From Acidiferrum sp963764675 (GTDB taxonomy: Bacteria > Acidobacteriota > Terriglobia > Acidiferrales > UBA7541), in NCBI GenBank assembly GCA_963764675.1, contig CAVXTQ010000005.1:186001-250000 (forward strand): a stretch of 64,000 nucleotides of DNA. The letters are read 5' to 3'. The notes under the pieces are model-generated. The model had not been told where the DNA came from. It did no database searches and was given only the letters and a program-made list of their open reading frames with translations. Positions 46,263 to 55,758 of this stretch are shown piece by piece. Position numbers and translations under genes: made by a program. Within the stretch, counting starts at the first letter, position 1. Each line of letters starts with the position of its first letter.

Positions 46263-46481
46263 ATGGCGGACCATCCCTCCAATGTCGCAGGCCATTTTCG
46301 AGCAGTCCCCAAACCCAAGATTCGAGGCCAACGATCTCGGGGAGTCGAAGAAGTTCGAGCGACGCATCGCCCGGAGGATCACCGCTGGATTGACTACCCG
46401 CTCCTGGCCTTTCTGACGGCTGCGACAATCGCGTTTTGGGTCGGCGTTGCTTACTTGTTGGCGACGGCTTGGAAGAACTGA
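46263..46481 (+). CDS. Small single-span membrane protein, unknown
   Basis: A 72-residue hypothetical protein. ATG 46263 has GAAGGAA eight bases upstream. The first 45 residues are polar and basic (KPKIRGQRSRGVEEV), then one membrane helix (LLAFLTAATIAFWVGVAYLL) and a short tail AWKN. The topology suggests a cytoplasmic N-terminus. It lies alone between convergent and divergent neighbours of the element and I do not recognise it. Confidence 0.5.
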   Translation: MADHPSNVAGHFRAVPKPKIRGQRSRGVEEVRATHRPEDHRWIDYPLLAFLTAATIAFWVGVAYLLATAWKN

Positions 46482-46540
46482 AGAGCCGTAGGTGTGGTTG
46501 CGCCCTTGACAGTGACATCGCCGCGTGAGACCCGCTCGGC

Positions 46541-47406
46541 TCACGGTGAGACCCTGGGTAATACTTCTACGTAGCGTCGTTTGATTTGATGAACTGCAAA
46601 AGAATCTAGTTCTTCGATGATGCCTTGACTGTCGGCTGAGAACTCCCCGATTGAAAGATCGATGGTCGGAGCATTCTGCGGAGTAATGCTGTTGCCTTCC
46701 TGCAATACCTCATAATTCCACCTAACGGTATTTTGACCTCGTATATGGCTCAGATGTTCGACAAATTCTTGGTTCTTTATATCGCCATAGTCGGTTTGTA
46801 CGGGCTTTGCGCCCGGAACCCTTGGCGACAACCCTGCCCAAAGTTTAACTACCTTCTTTAGTAGCTCAGGTTTAACTTTGGCATTTTCTTGGCTCATAGC
46901 GGCAACAAGGGGCTGCGGAAATCCAGTGGTATCAACGATCAGGTAGATCGTGTACGCATCTTTTTTTTGGATAGAGTCCATCCCGACGCAATCCGATCAC
47001 TAATTATTCCATCTGGAGCCTTATCGACCGGTGGGGGTTTAACAGGGTCTGGCTCTTGAACGACCAGCGGTGGTGCCTTGGCGACCTTGTTGATGACGTG
47101 CAACCATATCCAACCAAAAAGAAATCCTCCGAAGCAAGCACCGATGATGATGGCGATCACCGAGGACATAGCCTTGTACCGAGCTCCTACCGAAACCAAT
47201 TCATTCGACCAAACACCCACCGCTTGTAAGATTGCCGTATGGTATTCGTGTAACCGTATCAGAACTAGACAACCAATGATCACAATACCCCACGCCGCTC
47301 CAACTCCTACATAGTGTTCGAACAAAATAGCTAAGGCTGTGATCACAAGCACAGCGATGACGTCCCTAGTAACAGTTCGCAATGTGGACACAGCGTACGC
47401 CCCCAC
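46541..47406 (-). CDS. Membrane-anchored hypothetical protein, two frames meeting at an A8 run
   Basis: The upstream frame (GTG 47406 to 46939, 155 aa) has two or three membrane helices (DVIAVLVITALAILFEHYVG; GIVIIGCLVLIRL; AIIIGACFGGFLFGWIWLHV) and a Pro/Lys linker. The downstream frame (ATG 46981 to 46541, 146 aa) is soluble (AYTIYLIVDTTGFPQPLVAA). They overlap by 43 bases, and the overlap holds eight consecutive A on the coding strand (plus 46961-46968). One more A would join them as SKKKDAYTIYLIVDT into one 288-residue protein. It may be two overlapping genes, one gene with a sequence error, or a case of slippage. No family recognised. Confidence 0.5.
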
Positions 47407-47608
47407 CGTCTTAAGGTTTGGACCTTAAGCGAGAGAGGGTAGCGAAATAAGCTATTTGACGCAAAGAGCGATAGTCAGCAGGTTTGCACACAAGAAAGCT
47501 ACCGGAGCAATGGAAACCCTCGCGAGTCAGGTGTCAAAGTCAGCGAGGTTGGCGCGGCGCGTCGGGGGAGATTGCGACAGTGCCTAAGGGAGGTGTTAAG
47601 GAGCAACG
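47407..47608. promoter_or_regulatory. Divergent region with a perfect palindrome
   Basis: Between the minus-strand membrane protein and the small plus-strand ORF at 47609. CTTAAGG-tttgga-CCTTAAG (47410-47429) is a perfect 7-bp inverted repeat right next to the minus-strand GTG, placed like an operator or a leader hairpin. No other structure noticed. Confidence 0.35.
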
Positions 47609-47770
47609 ATGCGATTGGCTGAAATGAAACTAAATCAGACTCCCCGAAACAACTCCGACAGAGAAATCCTAAGCGCCCTGGCAATTTTTGGGGATGTTGA
47701 CCAGTGCAACATTTCGCTGTGTGCGGTCAGTGCCCACAGTCAGACTCTTTCGGAATCATTGGAGCGCTAA
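47609..47770 (+). CDS. Small ORF (53 aa) with strong ribosome site
   Basis: ATG 47609 is preceded by TAAGGAG six bases upstream, the best Shine-Dalgarno in this part of the element. The 53-residue product begins MRLAEMKLNQTPRNNSDREI and continues through GDVDQCNISLCAVSAHSQTL; it has two Cys and no membrane helix. Its stop overlaps the 3' end of the minus-strand gene 47756-48430 by 15 bases. I do not recognise it; expression is plausible only because of the ribosome site. Confidence 0.4.
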   Translation: MRLAEMKLNQTPRNNSDREILSALAIFGDVDQCNISLCAVSAHSQTLSESLER

Positions 47771-48430
47771 ATTGAAAGCGTCCTGAATTTGCTTACGATT
47801 TTCGTTGTACCAGTCTTTCCAGGCCCGGTCCAACTCACTGGACTTCACGAGATCGTCCCTTGAACCGTTTCTTAGCCCGAAGACGAGTCGCCGTTGCCCC
47901 TCGCAGAAGTCCTTTTTGAAGCGGGTTCCAAATTCAGGATAGAGCTTGTTAAGAGTTTCTTCGTCCGTCGCATCGGCGGATCGCAATGACTGGACCGAGT
48001 ACGTGATCACGTTTTCCAACTGGTCTGAGGTTAGTGTGGAACCTGGCTCTCTGGTGTTAGTGATGTAGTTCCCTTGCAGAGCAGCAGCGATTGCTCTGTC
48101 AGCGGACATGATTTGCATCGTGTTGGTTTGACGCTGGGACAGTGGAGCGACCGCGGAGTCAATTGCCGGTGGTTTGGCACTTCGCGCTGCGAAATACGGC
48201 CAGGCAAAGGCCTTCCCCGTGGGCGCGATCTCTCCCCAAACAAGCCAGTCGGCGAAGCCATGCTCTCTTGCGTATTGCCAGTTGTAATAGGGAACGGCTA
48301 CAAAGACGGAAAGTACGTAGATATAGCAAACAAGAGTTAACAACCGAGCAGCCAGCGCGCGAATTCCGCCTGACGCTCTTTCCTGTAGCGGTCCCACTCT
48401 GCTATTCGGCGCCGAATCTAGATGGACCAT
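47756..48430 (-). CDS. Single-span membrane protein, unknown
   Basis: A 224-residue hypothetical protein with one membrane helix at about residues 30-48 (LLTLVCYIYVLSVFVAVPYY) after a basic N-terminus. A long extracytoplasmic or soluble helical part follows (NWQYAREHGFADWLVWGEIA; DEETLNKLYPEFGTRFKKDF; AWKDWYNENRKQIQDAFNLA). No catalytic motif is visible. It lies in a run of small membrane proteins of the element and shares no obvious family with them. Confidence 0.55.
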   Translation of the reverse strand: MVHLDSAPNSRVGPLQERASGGIRALAARLLTLVCYIYVLSVFVAVPYYNWQYAREHGFADWLVWGEIAPTGKAFAWPYFAARSAKPPAIDSAVAPLSQRQTNTMQIMSADRAIAAALQGNYITNTREPGSTLTSDQLENVITYSVQSLRSADATDEETLNKLYPEFGTRFKKDFCEGQRRLVFGLRNGSRDDLVKSSELDRAWKDWYNENRKQIQDAFNLALQ

Positions 48431-48526
48431 GTTCAGCCCCTTAACGAATGGAGCCTAGTCGGGCTCTCGGTTCGTTGTAGAGGATCGTCTGTAGATTGAT
48501 CGTATGCGGGATACTAAAAGTATGGC

Positions 48527-48754
48527 GTGCCAAGGGCAACAAGATTCTCGCGCATCACATTCGGGCGGGCTGTCCGCCGACAGCGAGAAGGCCTTGGGCT
48601 TTCACAGGAAATCTTCGCAGAGAAAGCGAATGTCCATCGCACCTACATTAGCTCTATCGAACTAGGCAAGGTAAGTGTGGGCATCGAAGTGGCGAACGAA
48701 TTGGCCGCGGCACTTGGCATCCGGCTTAGTGAGTTAGTGCGCCTCGCGGAGTAA
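48527..48754 (+). CDS. XRE-family transcriptional regulator
   Basis: A 75-residue one-domain Cro/CI-type helix-turn-helix protein: RAVRRQREGLGLSQEIFAEK, then ANVHRTYISSIELGKVSVGI, then ELAAALGIRLSELVRLAE. The S-Q-E-x-x-A turn and H-R-T-Y-I-S-x-I-E recognition helix are canonical. Start is GTG 48527. As a stand-alone repressor-type protein in an integrative element it may control the element's own genes; its operator is not identified. Confidence 0.85.
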   Translation: MPRATRFSRITFGRAVRRQREGLGLSQEIFAEKANVHRTYISSIELGKVSVGIEVANELAAALGIRLSELVRLAE

Positions 48755-48826
48755 ACCACCATCCATCTCGGTAGGTCTGCGCCCTGCCGCTTGTGTTTGA
48801 CCTTCGGTAGCGTAGGATGATCTTTG

Positions 48827-49036
48827 ATGCTCCAACCGGGCCAACTCGTGCGTGTGAACCTCGCTGGCCTCCAAGCCGAGGGAGTAATGTTCCAGGCCGC
48901 AGTCACCGACGCTGTGGGTCACATCGTGAAACAGACTTCCGAACAGCCACCCAAATACCTCGTAAAGCTCTTATTCTCCTTCCGTGGCGTTAGCGAAGTC
49001 GAGGTTCCCGCCGACCGCATCCACGGCGACAAGTGA
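48827..49036 (+). CDS. Small hypothetical protein, SH3-like beta fold likely
   Basis: A 69-residue protein starting at ATG 48827 (AGGATGA upstream). LQPGQLVRVNLAGLQAEGVM and PPKYLVKLLFSFRGVSEVEV alternate hydrophobic strands with turns, suggesting a small beta-barrel of the SH3/KOW sort. It runs convergent to the kinase gene, whose stop is at 49063. No family recognised. Confidence 0.5.
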   Translation: MLQPGQLVRVNLAGLQAEGVMFQAAVTDAVGHIVKQTSEQPPKYLVKLLFSFRGVSEVEVPADRIHGDK

Positions 49037-49062
49037 CAGGTAGGAGTCGCAACGCGCGTGCA

Positions 49063-51941
49063 CTACTGCAACTTCGCGTACTCCGCCTTGGCCTGTTTCA
49101 GGATGGGAATGTCCGGGTCGGCGTCTTTCCACAGCGTGAGGAAATCTTGACATGCCGCCTTGGCCCTCGCGGTCTCGCCCTGCATGGCATAGGCTCTGCC
49201 GATTTGGAGATGCGCGAGTGCACCCACAGGCGAGTTCACCACAATTCCGCGATGGTCGAGGATTTTCTGGAACTCGGCAGCGGCTTCGCTGCCCTGATGC
49301 GCGGCCAGATAGGCTTCGCCACGCACAAAAACGGGGTACAAGGCGTTCCAACCGTAATCACTTGATGTCGTCATTCCTAGCTCATAGGACGTGGCGGCTC
49401 TGAGACTCTCAATGGCCTCAGAAGCATTCCCCCGGGCGAGGGCAGACTTTGCGTGGAGCGTTGGCAGGTAGTTGAACTGAACGATCGTATCTTCCGGGAA
49501 CCTCTTGCTCAACTCGTCCGTCAGTGTTCGGGCTCCCTTGTCGTCCCCCGCATACGCCAAAGCAAGAGCAGCGCCGTAATGCACATCGCGTTGTGCTGAG
49601 CGCGCCGTCGCCAGATTGGCACGCCGTCGCGCTTCCTCGGCGTTGCCGAATAAGGCTTCCCGCAGGCCATGCAGGGCAAAGCACAATGCGGCTGCTTCCT
49701 TTTCTTCTGCCCGTTCGGCGGAATCTATCGCCCGACGAGAATATTCCGCTGCCTCTCTCAGCCGCCCGGAATAAGCGGCGGTATCGGCTTCCAAGGCCAA
49801 CAACTCGTCCTCGGCTGGCGACTTGCCCGCCGACGATGCCACCTGCTTCGCCATCTCCGCCGCATCGTTCTGCAAAAATGCAATCTGATACGGGGCAATA
49901 TGGAGGAAAGAAGCTGAATCAAATTTGCGTTCGACGGCTTGCCGATATGTGGCCTTCGCCTCATCGAACCGATTCAAAGCAATGTAGCTGAACGTGAGAA
50001 CGTCGTAAGAAACGGGAAAGTTCGGATTCAGTTGGAGCGCTTTGGCCCCTTCTTTTGCTGCCTTCTCATTTTGTCCAAGCACGGGGAGAATTACTCCCGA
50101 CAAAAGCGTGAGCGGCATCTCTGAGCGTGGGTAGGCCTCTTTCCAAAGCTCGCAGATTTGTTGGGCCTTATTCATGTCCCCGGTGACCGTGGCATGGAAG
50201 GAAGCGGTAACGAGATACTTCTCGGCCTCACTGGTTCGGTCGCGGAGTTCGTAAGCTTTTCGAGTGTAGTCGGCAGCCATGCCGGATTCCCCAATATCCC
50301 CGTACATGCGTCCCAACCATTGCGTAGGCGACCGCGAAATTCGGGTCGAGTTCGACTGCGTGCTTGAAAAATGGAATTGCTGCGGCAGACCCTCTTGTGG
50401 TCAGAACTTTACGACCCGTGCTGAAAGCCTTCAGGGCGTCAAGCGACGGCGTAGTGGCTTGTTCAAGAGGGGTATCAAACTTCTGCACCGTGCTCAGCGA
50501 CTCGCCCAGTTTGTTGCGAATTTCCGAAGCTGTCTTTCCCAAGGCGTCGAGCACATGATTCTTGTCGCTGGCCTGAGCTTCTGTGCTCGCCAGCGATTCG
50601 CCGCTTACGCAGTTCACAGCCTTCAGGGTCAGAAGGTATGGCGCGCCAATCTGCGTTATCGAACCGTCGAGAACCGCGGCGCTGCCCGTCCGTTGGCAGA
50701 GTTCCCGCGCAATCTCCGGCGTGAGCTTGGCATCCGGCTTCTGGTTCATCATCTGCAGCGTCTGCTGTATTTGCTGTTCAGGGATAATGCTCAGGAAGGG
50801 TGATTGTTCCAGTTGCACGGAAAGCCCCTGCCGCAGCGTGCCGTCAAACACCGAGTCGCCCGTCGTGTTCGTGAAGTCCGCAAGGACGATGGTATCTTTG
50901 TCCGTCAGCGCGTGGGCCTTGCGTGAGTAGAACAACGCGCCGCCGGCCACCAGTCCGATGGCCAGTATTGCTGCGCCGGTGACCATCACCCGTCGAAACC
51001 GAGTGGATTTCGCCGTGTGCTTCGGCACCGATTTGCGCTGGCGCGGTGGCTACACGGCTCGGATCGGAGTCACGCTTCAGCCTCTGCAAGTCCGCGCCAA
51101 TTTCGGCGGCACTCTGGTATCGCAGTTTCCGGTCCTTTTCCAACCCCTTGTTGATAATTTCTTCTAGTTTCGAGGGAAGGTTGGGATTCAGACGTACCGG
51201 CGCAACCGGGGTGCGATTCAGGATCGCCTCGGCGATTACGCCGGAAGTGTCGCCCCGGAACGGCAAAATCCCGGTGATCATCTCGTAGAGCACCACGCCG
51301 AAGGAGAACAAATCCGTACGTGCATCTAGCTCTTCTCCGCGCACCTGTTCGGGCGACATGTACGGGATGGTGCCAATAGCCGTGCCCGGTCGAGTCAGCT
51401 GTTCCAGCTCGCTGACTGTGGGCATCGCCGAAAGATTCACGGCACCGCCCGGCGGTGCCAGCTTCGCTAGGCCAAAATCTAAGACCTTAGCGTGTCCGCG
51501 TTCGGTGACAAAAATGTTGGCAGGCTTGATGTCGCGATGGACGATTCCTTTGACGTGGGCCGCATCGAGTGCATCGGCGATTTCGATTGCTAGTTCGAGC
51601 ACTTCCTCAAGCGGCAGCGGCTTGCCGGAAATGCGGTGCTTCAACGTCTGCCCGTCGAGAAACTCCATGGCAATGAAGGGCTGACCGTCGTGTTCGCCGA
51701 TTTCATAGATGGTGCAAATATTTGGATGGTTCAGCGCGGAAGCGGCCTGCGCCTCCCGGTCGAAACGGCTCAGAGCTTGTGAGTCTGGCGCGAAGCCGTC
51801 AGGAAGGAACTTCAAGGCAACGAAGCGATGGAGTTTGATGTCCTCGGCTTTGTAGACGACGCCCATCCCGCCGCCTCCGAGCTTTTCCAGGATGCGGTAG
51901 TGGGAGAGCGTCTGCCCGAGGAGTGATTGGAAGTCCGCCAT
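49063..51941 (-). pseudogene. Ser/Thr protein kinase with TolB-like and TPR domains, two frameshifts
   Basis: A receptor-type PknB kinase of about 958 residues if two extra bases are removed (GG/CC near 51024-51029, and CCC at 50312-50314). Cytoplasmic kinase: GGGGMGVVYKAEDIKLHRFV, VHRDIKPANIFVTERGHAKV, DFGLAKL and YMSPEQVRGEELDARTD. The membrane helix is MVTGAAILAIGLVAGGALFY. A TolB-like domain follows (VLADFTNTTGDSVFDGTLRQ; RTGSAAVLDGSITQIGAPYL) and then TPRs to the end. At both joins the restored sequence is family-like (AQIVPKHTAKSTRF; AMVGRMYGDIGESG). This architecture is very common in acidobacteria. All kinase catalytic residues are present. Signal unknown. Confidence 0.85.
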
Positions 51942-52003
51942 TTACCGCTCATCTTAGGTTGCGCTTGAAGGCAAGTCAACGAAGCCTGAACGACGGGTCG
52001 TTG

Positions 52004-52093
52004 TGTAGTAAGTGTAGTAGGTCCTAGGGGAGGGCGCCTACGAGGCGCTACTCTGCACGAGCCTCCCCCTCCTGGGCTACTACAGCTACTACA
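52004..52093. repeat. Paired 17-bp inverted repeat, locus B
   Basis: Left arm TGTAGTAAGTGTAGTAG (52004-52020) and right arm CTACTACAGCTACTACA (52077-52093) pair at 15 of 17 positions. The two mismatches sit at the same central positions as in locus A (45777-45882). The 56-base spacer again has a G-rich left (GGGGAGGG) and C-rich right (CCTCCCCCTCC), so the whole can fold into a long hairpin. It lies 62 bases upstream of the kinase start. Confidence 0.75.
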
Positions 52094-52404
52094 CGAAGCG
52101 CGGTGCTTCGGGGATCTGCCTGGGCTGAGTGGCACTTGTCCGGTAACCCGACTTATCAGGACCTCAGTGGTTCTGGGTGTTACGGTGAGCCTTACTGGTT
52201 CAGCCGCTTGCGGGCCGCAGCCATCAATTTATTAAGCTGCGGCCGTAATTCCTTCGCACCAAACTCGCCGACATCAACGTACTCGCGCAGCACGGAAAAG
52301 CCTCAGGCTGCGAAGCCGAGCTGTCTGACGGAGGCTAACGGGGAGGCTGTCGGCAGTCTCGGGGATGAGCCTTCCGGCCCATCCCCGAACTTCTTCAGAG
52401 CAGT
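52094..52404. other. Intergenic region with transposon-end-like motif and hairpin
   Basis: No convincing gene; a plus-strand frame of 101 codons (52103-52408) has no protein-like character. TTGTCCGGTAACCC at 52136-52149 leads into ACCCGACTTATCAGGA (52146-52161), a motif repeated at 59083-59098 and, in part, at 62408. CGGGGATG/CATCCCCG (52360-52367 with 52380-52387) forms a hairpin 18 bases beyond the stop of the GH39-like gene and may end its transcript, though no U-run follows. Confidence 0.45.
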
Positions 52405-54771
52405 CTAATAAAGCAGAATCGGCTTGGTGTTGATCGTGACGGTGCCGTCGGCGATCAGATGCACCGTCTCGTTATCGAGAGTCTGATAGCTGACGAACGG
52501 CGTGGCCGAGTACGTCGTCGGTCCGTTGGTGTTCCAGACGATTCTCGCAGGCGCCTTATTCTCAAGCGTGAGGTTGCAGACCCAGGTGCCGTCGGTGCCC
52601 TCCGAGCAAGGTGTGCCTACCGTGGTCGAACCCACAAGCCACTTGTAGAGCAGACCGTACGCGGTGCCCGCAGGTTTCACGCCGCCGGTCGGAGTCCACA
52701 GTTGCCCATAACCCTGCGTCCCATCTGGCTGAACGCCGTCCCACGAGTACCAGTAAAATCTGGTCATTCCACCGTTCCACATGAAGAGGTACATCTGCGC
52801 CACGTAGGCGATTTCTTCGTCATTCGTTAGGCCGCTTACACCGTGTGTGCTGTCGTTCCCCCAGCTTCCTTCGGTGACGAAAACAGGCACGTGAGTAAGG
52901 TTGAACTGCGTCCGAAGGTCGTGCAGGTGGCCCATCAACGTCGGTATCTTGATCGGTTCTGTATACTTCCCGCCAGGATATCCGTGAACCCCGATGACAT
53001 CCATAGGAACGTATCCGCCAGCCGTAAAGTAGCTCAGCATCCAAGCGTTGTAGGTGCTGGGTGGCGGAGACACGACTTGCGCGCTCGGGTCCAGGCTGTG
53101 GACAATTGTGTATAGGTCGGTCGCCAGCTTAATCATCTGCGTCTGCGACCCGCTCCAGGCCGTAGTGATATCGGGCTCGTTCCAGGTTTCGTAGTACTTG
53201 ATGTGGCCGGTGGTCGACGCCAGCGAATGCTTCACGACGGCCGTTACGTAGGTCTTAAACAGCTCGTCTCCGGAGTCGATGTCGGACGGCGGATTGTTCA
53301 AGCCAGGTCCGCCGCCGGCCCAAACTGGAGTATTGCCTATCGTAAAGAGGACGTCCTTATCGTGCTCACCAGCGATGGCCAGCCAGGTGTCTAGCCGTGC
53401 CCACGAGTAAACCCCATTCGACGTTTCAATATCGGACCACGCCGTTCCCGTATTCCAGAGTCTCATGCCGGTGAACGGAACTGACGGCACATGGCTCTCT
53501 TTCGGTTGGTTCCAGTTGTGGCTAAACAGCTCGCCGTTCAGTGCATCCGTTGTCTCCGCCACCACCGTTACCGTCGCGGCGGCGGACTTTGTATGATCCG
53601 CACTGCTGGTCGCTGTGACCGTCACGGTTCCGGTCGTTGCTGGCGCCGTGAAGACTCCCGCCGACGTGATGCTTCCTGCCGAAACTGTCCAAGTCACGGC
53701 CTTGTTGGTTGTCGTTCCCGAGACCGTCGCCGTAAAGGGCAAGGTGCCGGTCGTAATCGACTGGGCGGTCGCAGGCGACACGGACACGGAAGTCACCTCC
53801 GGCAGGGTCCACGTGCCCTTCTGAGTCCAGCCGACCGTCGTGCCACCGTTGGTGGTGGCATACATGTAGGAGTTCTTTGTTCCGGTAAATGCTGAGCTAA
53901 AGGTCAATGCAACGTTCAGGGTCAGATTGTTCCCGGAAGTCGTGATAGAGGAGCCAGCTCCGTTGAGCGTGCACTGGCTGTTGGAGGCGGTTGCCGACGA
54001 GCCTGGCGTGATCGCCGCCGAAGTGCTGGTACCGGCGTCGGTGTACAGGGACATCTGGTTCGTGGCGGGACTGTAGGTGATATAACAAGACGGGCCAGAC
54101 GACACCGAACCGTTGAAAAGAACGCGCACCGTCTTGAAATCGGTGGTGTGGTTCGGATCGGCGTAGACCATGGAGAAGGTTTGACTCGCCCCTGAGCCGG
54201 AACTGGGCGTGATCGAGACCAGCGAGGGTGACGAAGAGGTTGCTCGGGTCCACGTGCCCTTTTTGGTCCAGCCGACAGAGGTCCCGAGGTTCCCAGTAGC
54301 GTACATATAGATGTTCTTCGTGCCAGCGAAGGCTGAGCTGAACGTCAGCGAAACATTCAAGGTTAGCTTGTTCCCCGAAATGCTAAAAGACGAGCCGGCT
54401 CCGTTCAAAGTGCATTGACTGTTCGCGGCGGTGGCCGACGAGCCCGGTGTGATCGCCGCTGAAGTGCTGGTGCCCGCATCGGTGTAGAGAAACATCTGAT
54501 TGGTGGATGGACTGTAGGTGACGTAGCAGGCCGAGCCGGCCGAAACGGAAGCGTTGAACAGCACCTGAGCGGTTTTCAGGTCCGAGATCCCGTTGGGGTC
54601 GGAATAGACCAGCGAGAACGTCTGGGTAATTCCAGTACTGGCGTTTGGCGCAACGGACACAAGTGACGGCCCAAGGGCAGCACTGCTGGGCGTGGGGTTG
54701 CTGAGCACCGAAGCGGTCAGGATGGCGGCAAGCCCCAGAAGCGCTGCCTTCTTTCCAGTAATATAGTTCAT
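52405..54771 (-). CDS. Secreted GH39-like glycoside hydrolase with duplicated N-terminal modules
   Basis: A 788-residue secreted protein. A signal peptide (ALLGLAAILTASVLSNPTPS) is followed by two tandem copies of a 140-residue module (residues 36-175 and 182-322, DNA 54247-54666 and 53806-54228; shared SLYTDAGTSTSAAITPGSSA-like lines), an Ig-like BIG domain (326-405) and a TIM-barrel hydrolase. The acid/base Glu is in YYETWNEPD and the nucleophile Glu in VPVFVTEGSWG, as in clan GH-A families such as GH39. ATG 54771 has GAGGG upstream. It probably cleaves a polysaccharide outside the cell; the tandem modules may bind surfaces or carbohydrate. Substrate unknown. Confidence 0.8.
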   Translation of the reverse strand: MNYITGKKAALLGLAAILTASVLSNPTPSSAALGPSLVSVAPNASTGITQTFSLVYSDPNGISDLKTAQVLFNASVSAGSACYVTYSPSTNQMFLYTDAGTSTSAAITPGSSATAANSQCTLNGAGSSFSISGNKLTLNVSLTFSSAFAGTKNIYMYATGNLGTSVGWTKKGTWTRATSSSPSLVSITPSSGSGASQTFSMVYADPNHTTDFKTVRVLFNGSVSSGPSCYITYSPATNQMSLYTDAGTSTSAAITPGSSATASNSQCTLNGAGSSITTSGNNLTLNVALTFSSAFTGTKNSYMYATTNGGTTVGWTQKGTWTLPEVTSVSVSPATAQSITTGTLPFTATVSGTTTNKAVTWTVSAGSITSAGVFTAPATTGTVTVTATSSADHTKSAAATVTVVAETTDALNGELFSHNWNQPKESHVPSVPFTGMRLWNTGTAWSDIETSNGVYSWARLDTWLAIAGEHDKDVLFTIGNTPVWAGGGPGLNNPPSDIDSGDELFKTYVTAVVKHSLASTTGHIKYYETWNEPDITTAWSGSQTQMIKLATDLYTIVHSLDPSAQVVSPPPSTYNAWMLSYFTAGGYVPMDVIGVHGYPGGKYTEPIKIPTLMGHLHDLRTQFNLTHVPVFVTEGSWGNDSTHGVSGLTNDEEIAYVAQMYLFMWNGGMTRFYWYSWDGVQPDGTQGYGQLWTPTGGVKPAGTAYGLLYKWLVGSTTVGTPCSEGTDGTWVCNLTLENKAPARIVWNTNGPTTYSATPFVSYQTLDNETVHLIADGTVTINTKPILLY

Positions 54772-55036
54772 GGTGATTGGCCCTCTTCTCTTGCACTAAA
54801 ATTTGTGTTGGTCCGACCCAACAGCGCACCACAAGCCTGTCGACTGGGAGGGGATCAGGCTGGCCGAATCTTAGGAGGGCGTTTCGAAACCGGCTACTGG
54901 CCAGGGGAACGGATTGAGGGCAAGTGTTCAGGTCGCGGCGGTACTGGTTTGATGTACAGAGCCCGGTTCGGCAGCGCTTCCAAGGGAATCGCTGGCAGCA
55001 AGGCGCTTCTGCGCTTAACTACTTCGAGAGGGAAAG

Positions 55037-55260
55037 ATGGCGATATCGGTGACGGGGGGAGCAGGTTACATCGGCAGCGTCACGGTGGAGTATCTATTGC
55101 AGAGAATGGAAAAAATTGTCGTCCTGGACGACCTGTTTCGCGGCCATCGCGCCGCCTTGGATCCCGCCGCTGAATTCCTGCATCCACTTCGCTGCGCTGG
55201 CATACGTCGGTGAGTCCGTAGCCAAACCAGCGGTCTACTTTGAGAACAACGTCGCCAAGT
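55037..55260 (+). pseudogene. galE: galE-like UDP-sugar epimerase remnant
   Basis: A decayed UDP-glucose 4-epimerase/NAD-dependent epimerase. ATG 55037, with GAGAGGG upstream, gives the NAD motif SVTGGAGYIGSVTVEYLLQR and then KIVVLDDLFRGHRAALDPAA. About 30 codons are then missing, and the frame changes to IHFAALAYVGESVAKPAVYF and ENNV, which belong to the same enzyme. After that all similarity stops, so the C-terminal three quarters are lost. This is a genuine deletion remnant rather than a simple one-base error. Confidence 0.75.
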
Positions 55261-55758
55261 TTGGTACTCATGAACTCTCGATCATCTCAAAACTGTTATC
55301 CTCGTTGGGTCTAGGTCCTGGTTAGTTCTATAAAAGGAGAAATCAAGAAAAAAGACTTCTCCGCTGGCTGGAACTTTTCTTGCTTCTCAGCCCGCTGGAT
55401 GGAGCAGGATCTGTTCTGACTGCCCGCGCCAGGTGCTCGGTTGCTGGACACTGTGGCCCAGCGATTCGGGGTTCTTCTCCCAGCGGTTTTCATCGCCTGT
55501 TCAACGAAGCCTGTCTGTTCCGAAACCAGCAAAGCAGAACGGCGGTCAGTTGGCGACCATAGTTCTATCCGGGACTCGTGGCCCATCGCTTTTTCTGGTT
55601 ATCCGAGAGGGCCTGGGGTCGGGTGTGAGACTAGGTGCCCGAAGCACGCAGCGCCTAACTTACCAGCTGAGACTCGCTCTCGAACCAGAGTGTCTCGAGA
55701 ACCTGACGGCCACCGCCAGAGAAGATCCCCGGGATGGAGCGGAAGCGCTCAGAGACAC
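55261..55758. other. Region without recognisable gene
   Basis: About 500 bases between the galE remnant and the IS110 fragment. Several short frames overlap in both directions but none resembles a protein. Probably debris from past insertions or deletions; no clear repeat or RNA seen. Confidence 0.3.

Noticed and set aside
52103..52408. A 101-codon plus-strand ORF
   Set aside because: No ribosome site, no family-like sequence, and it contains repeat motifs and a hairpin; treated as intergenic.
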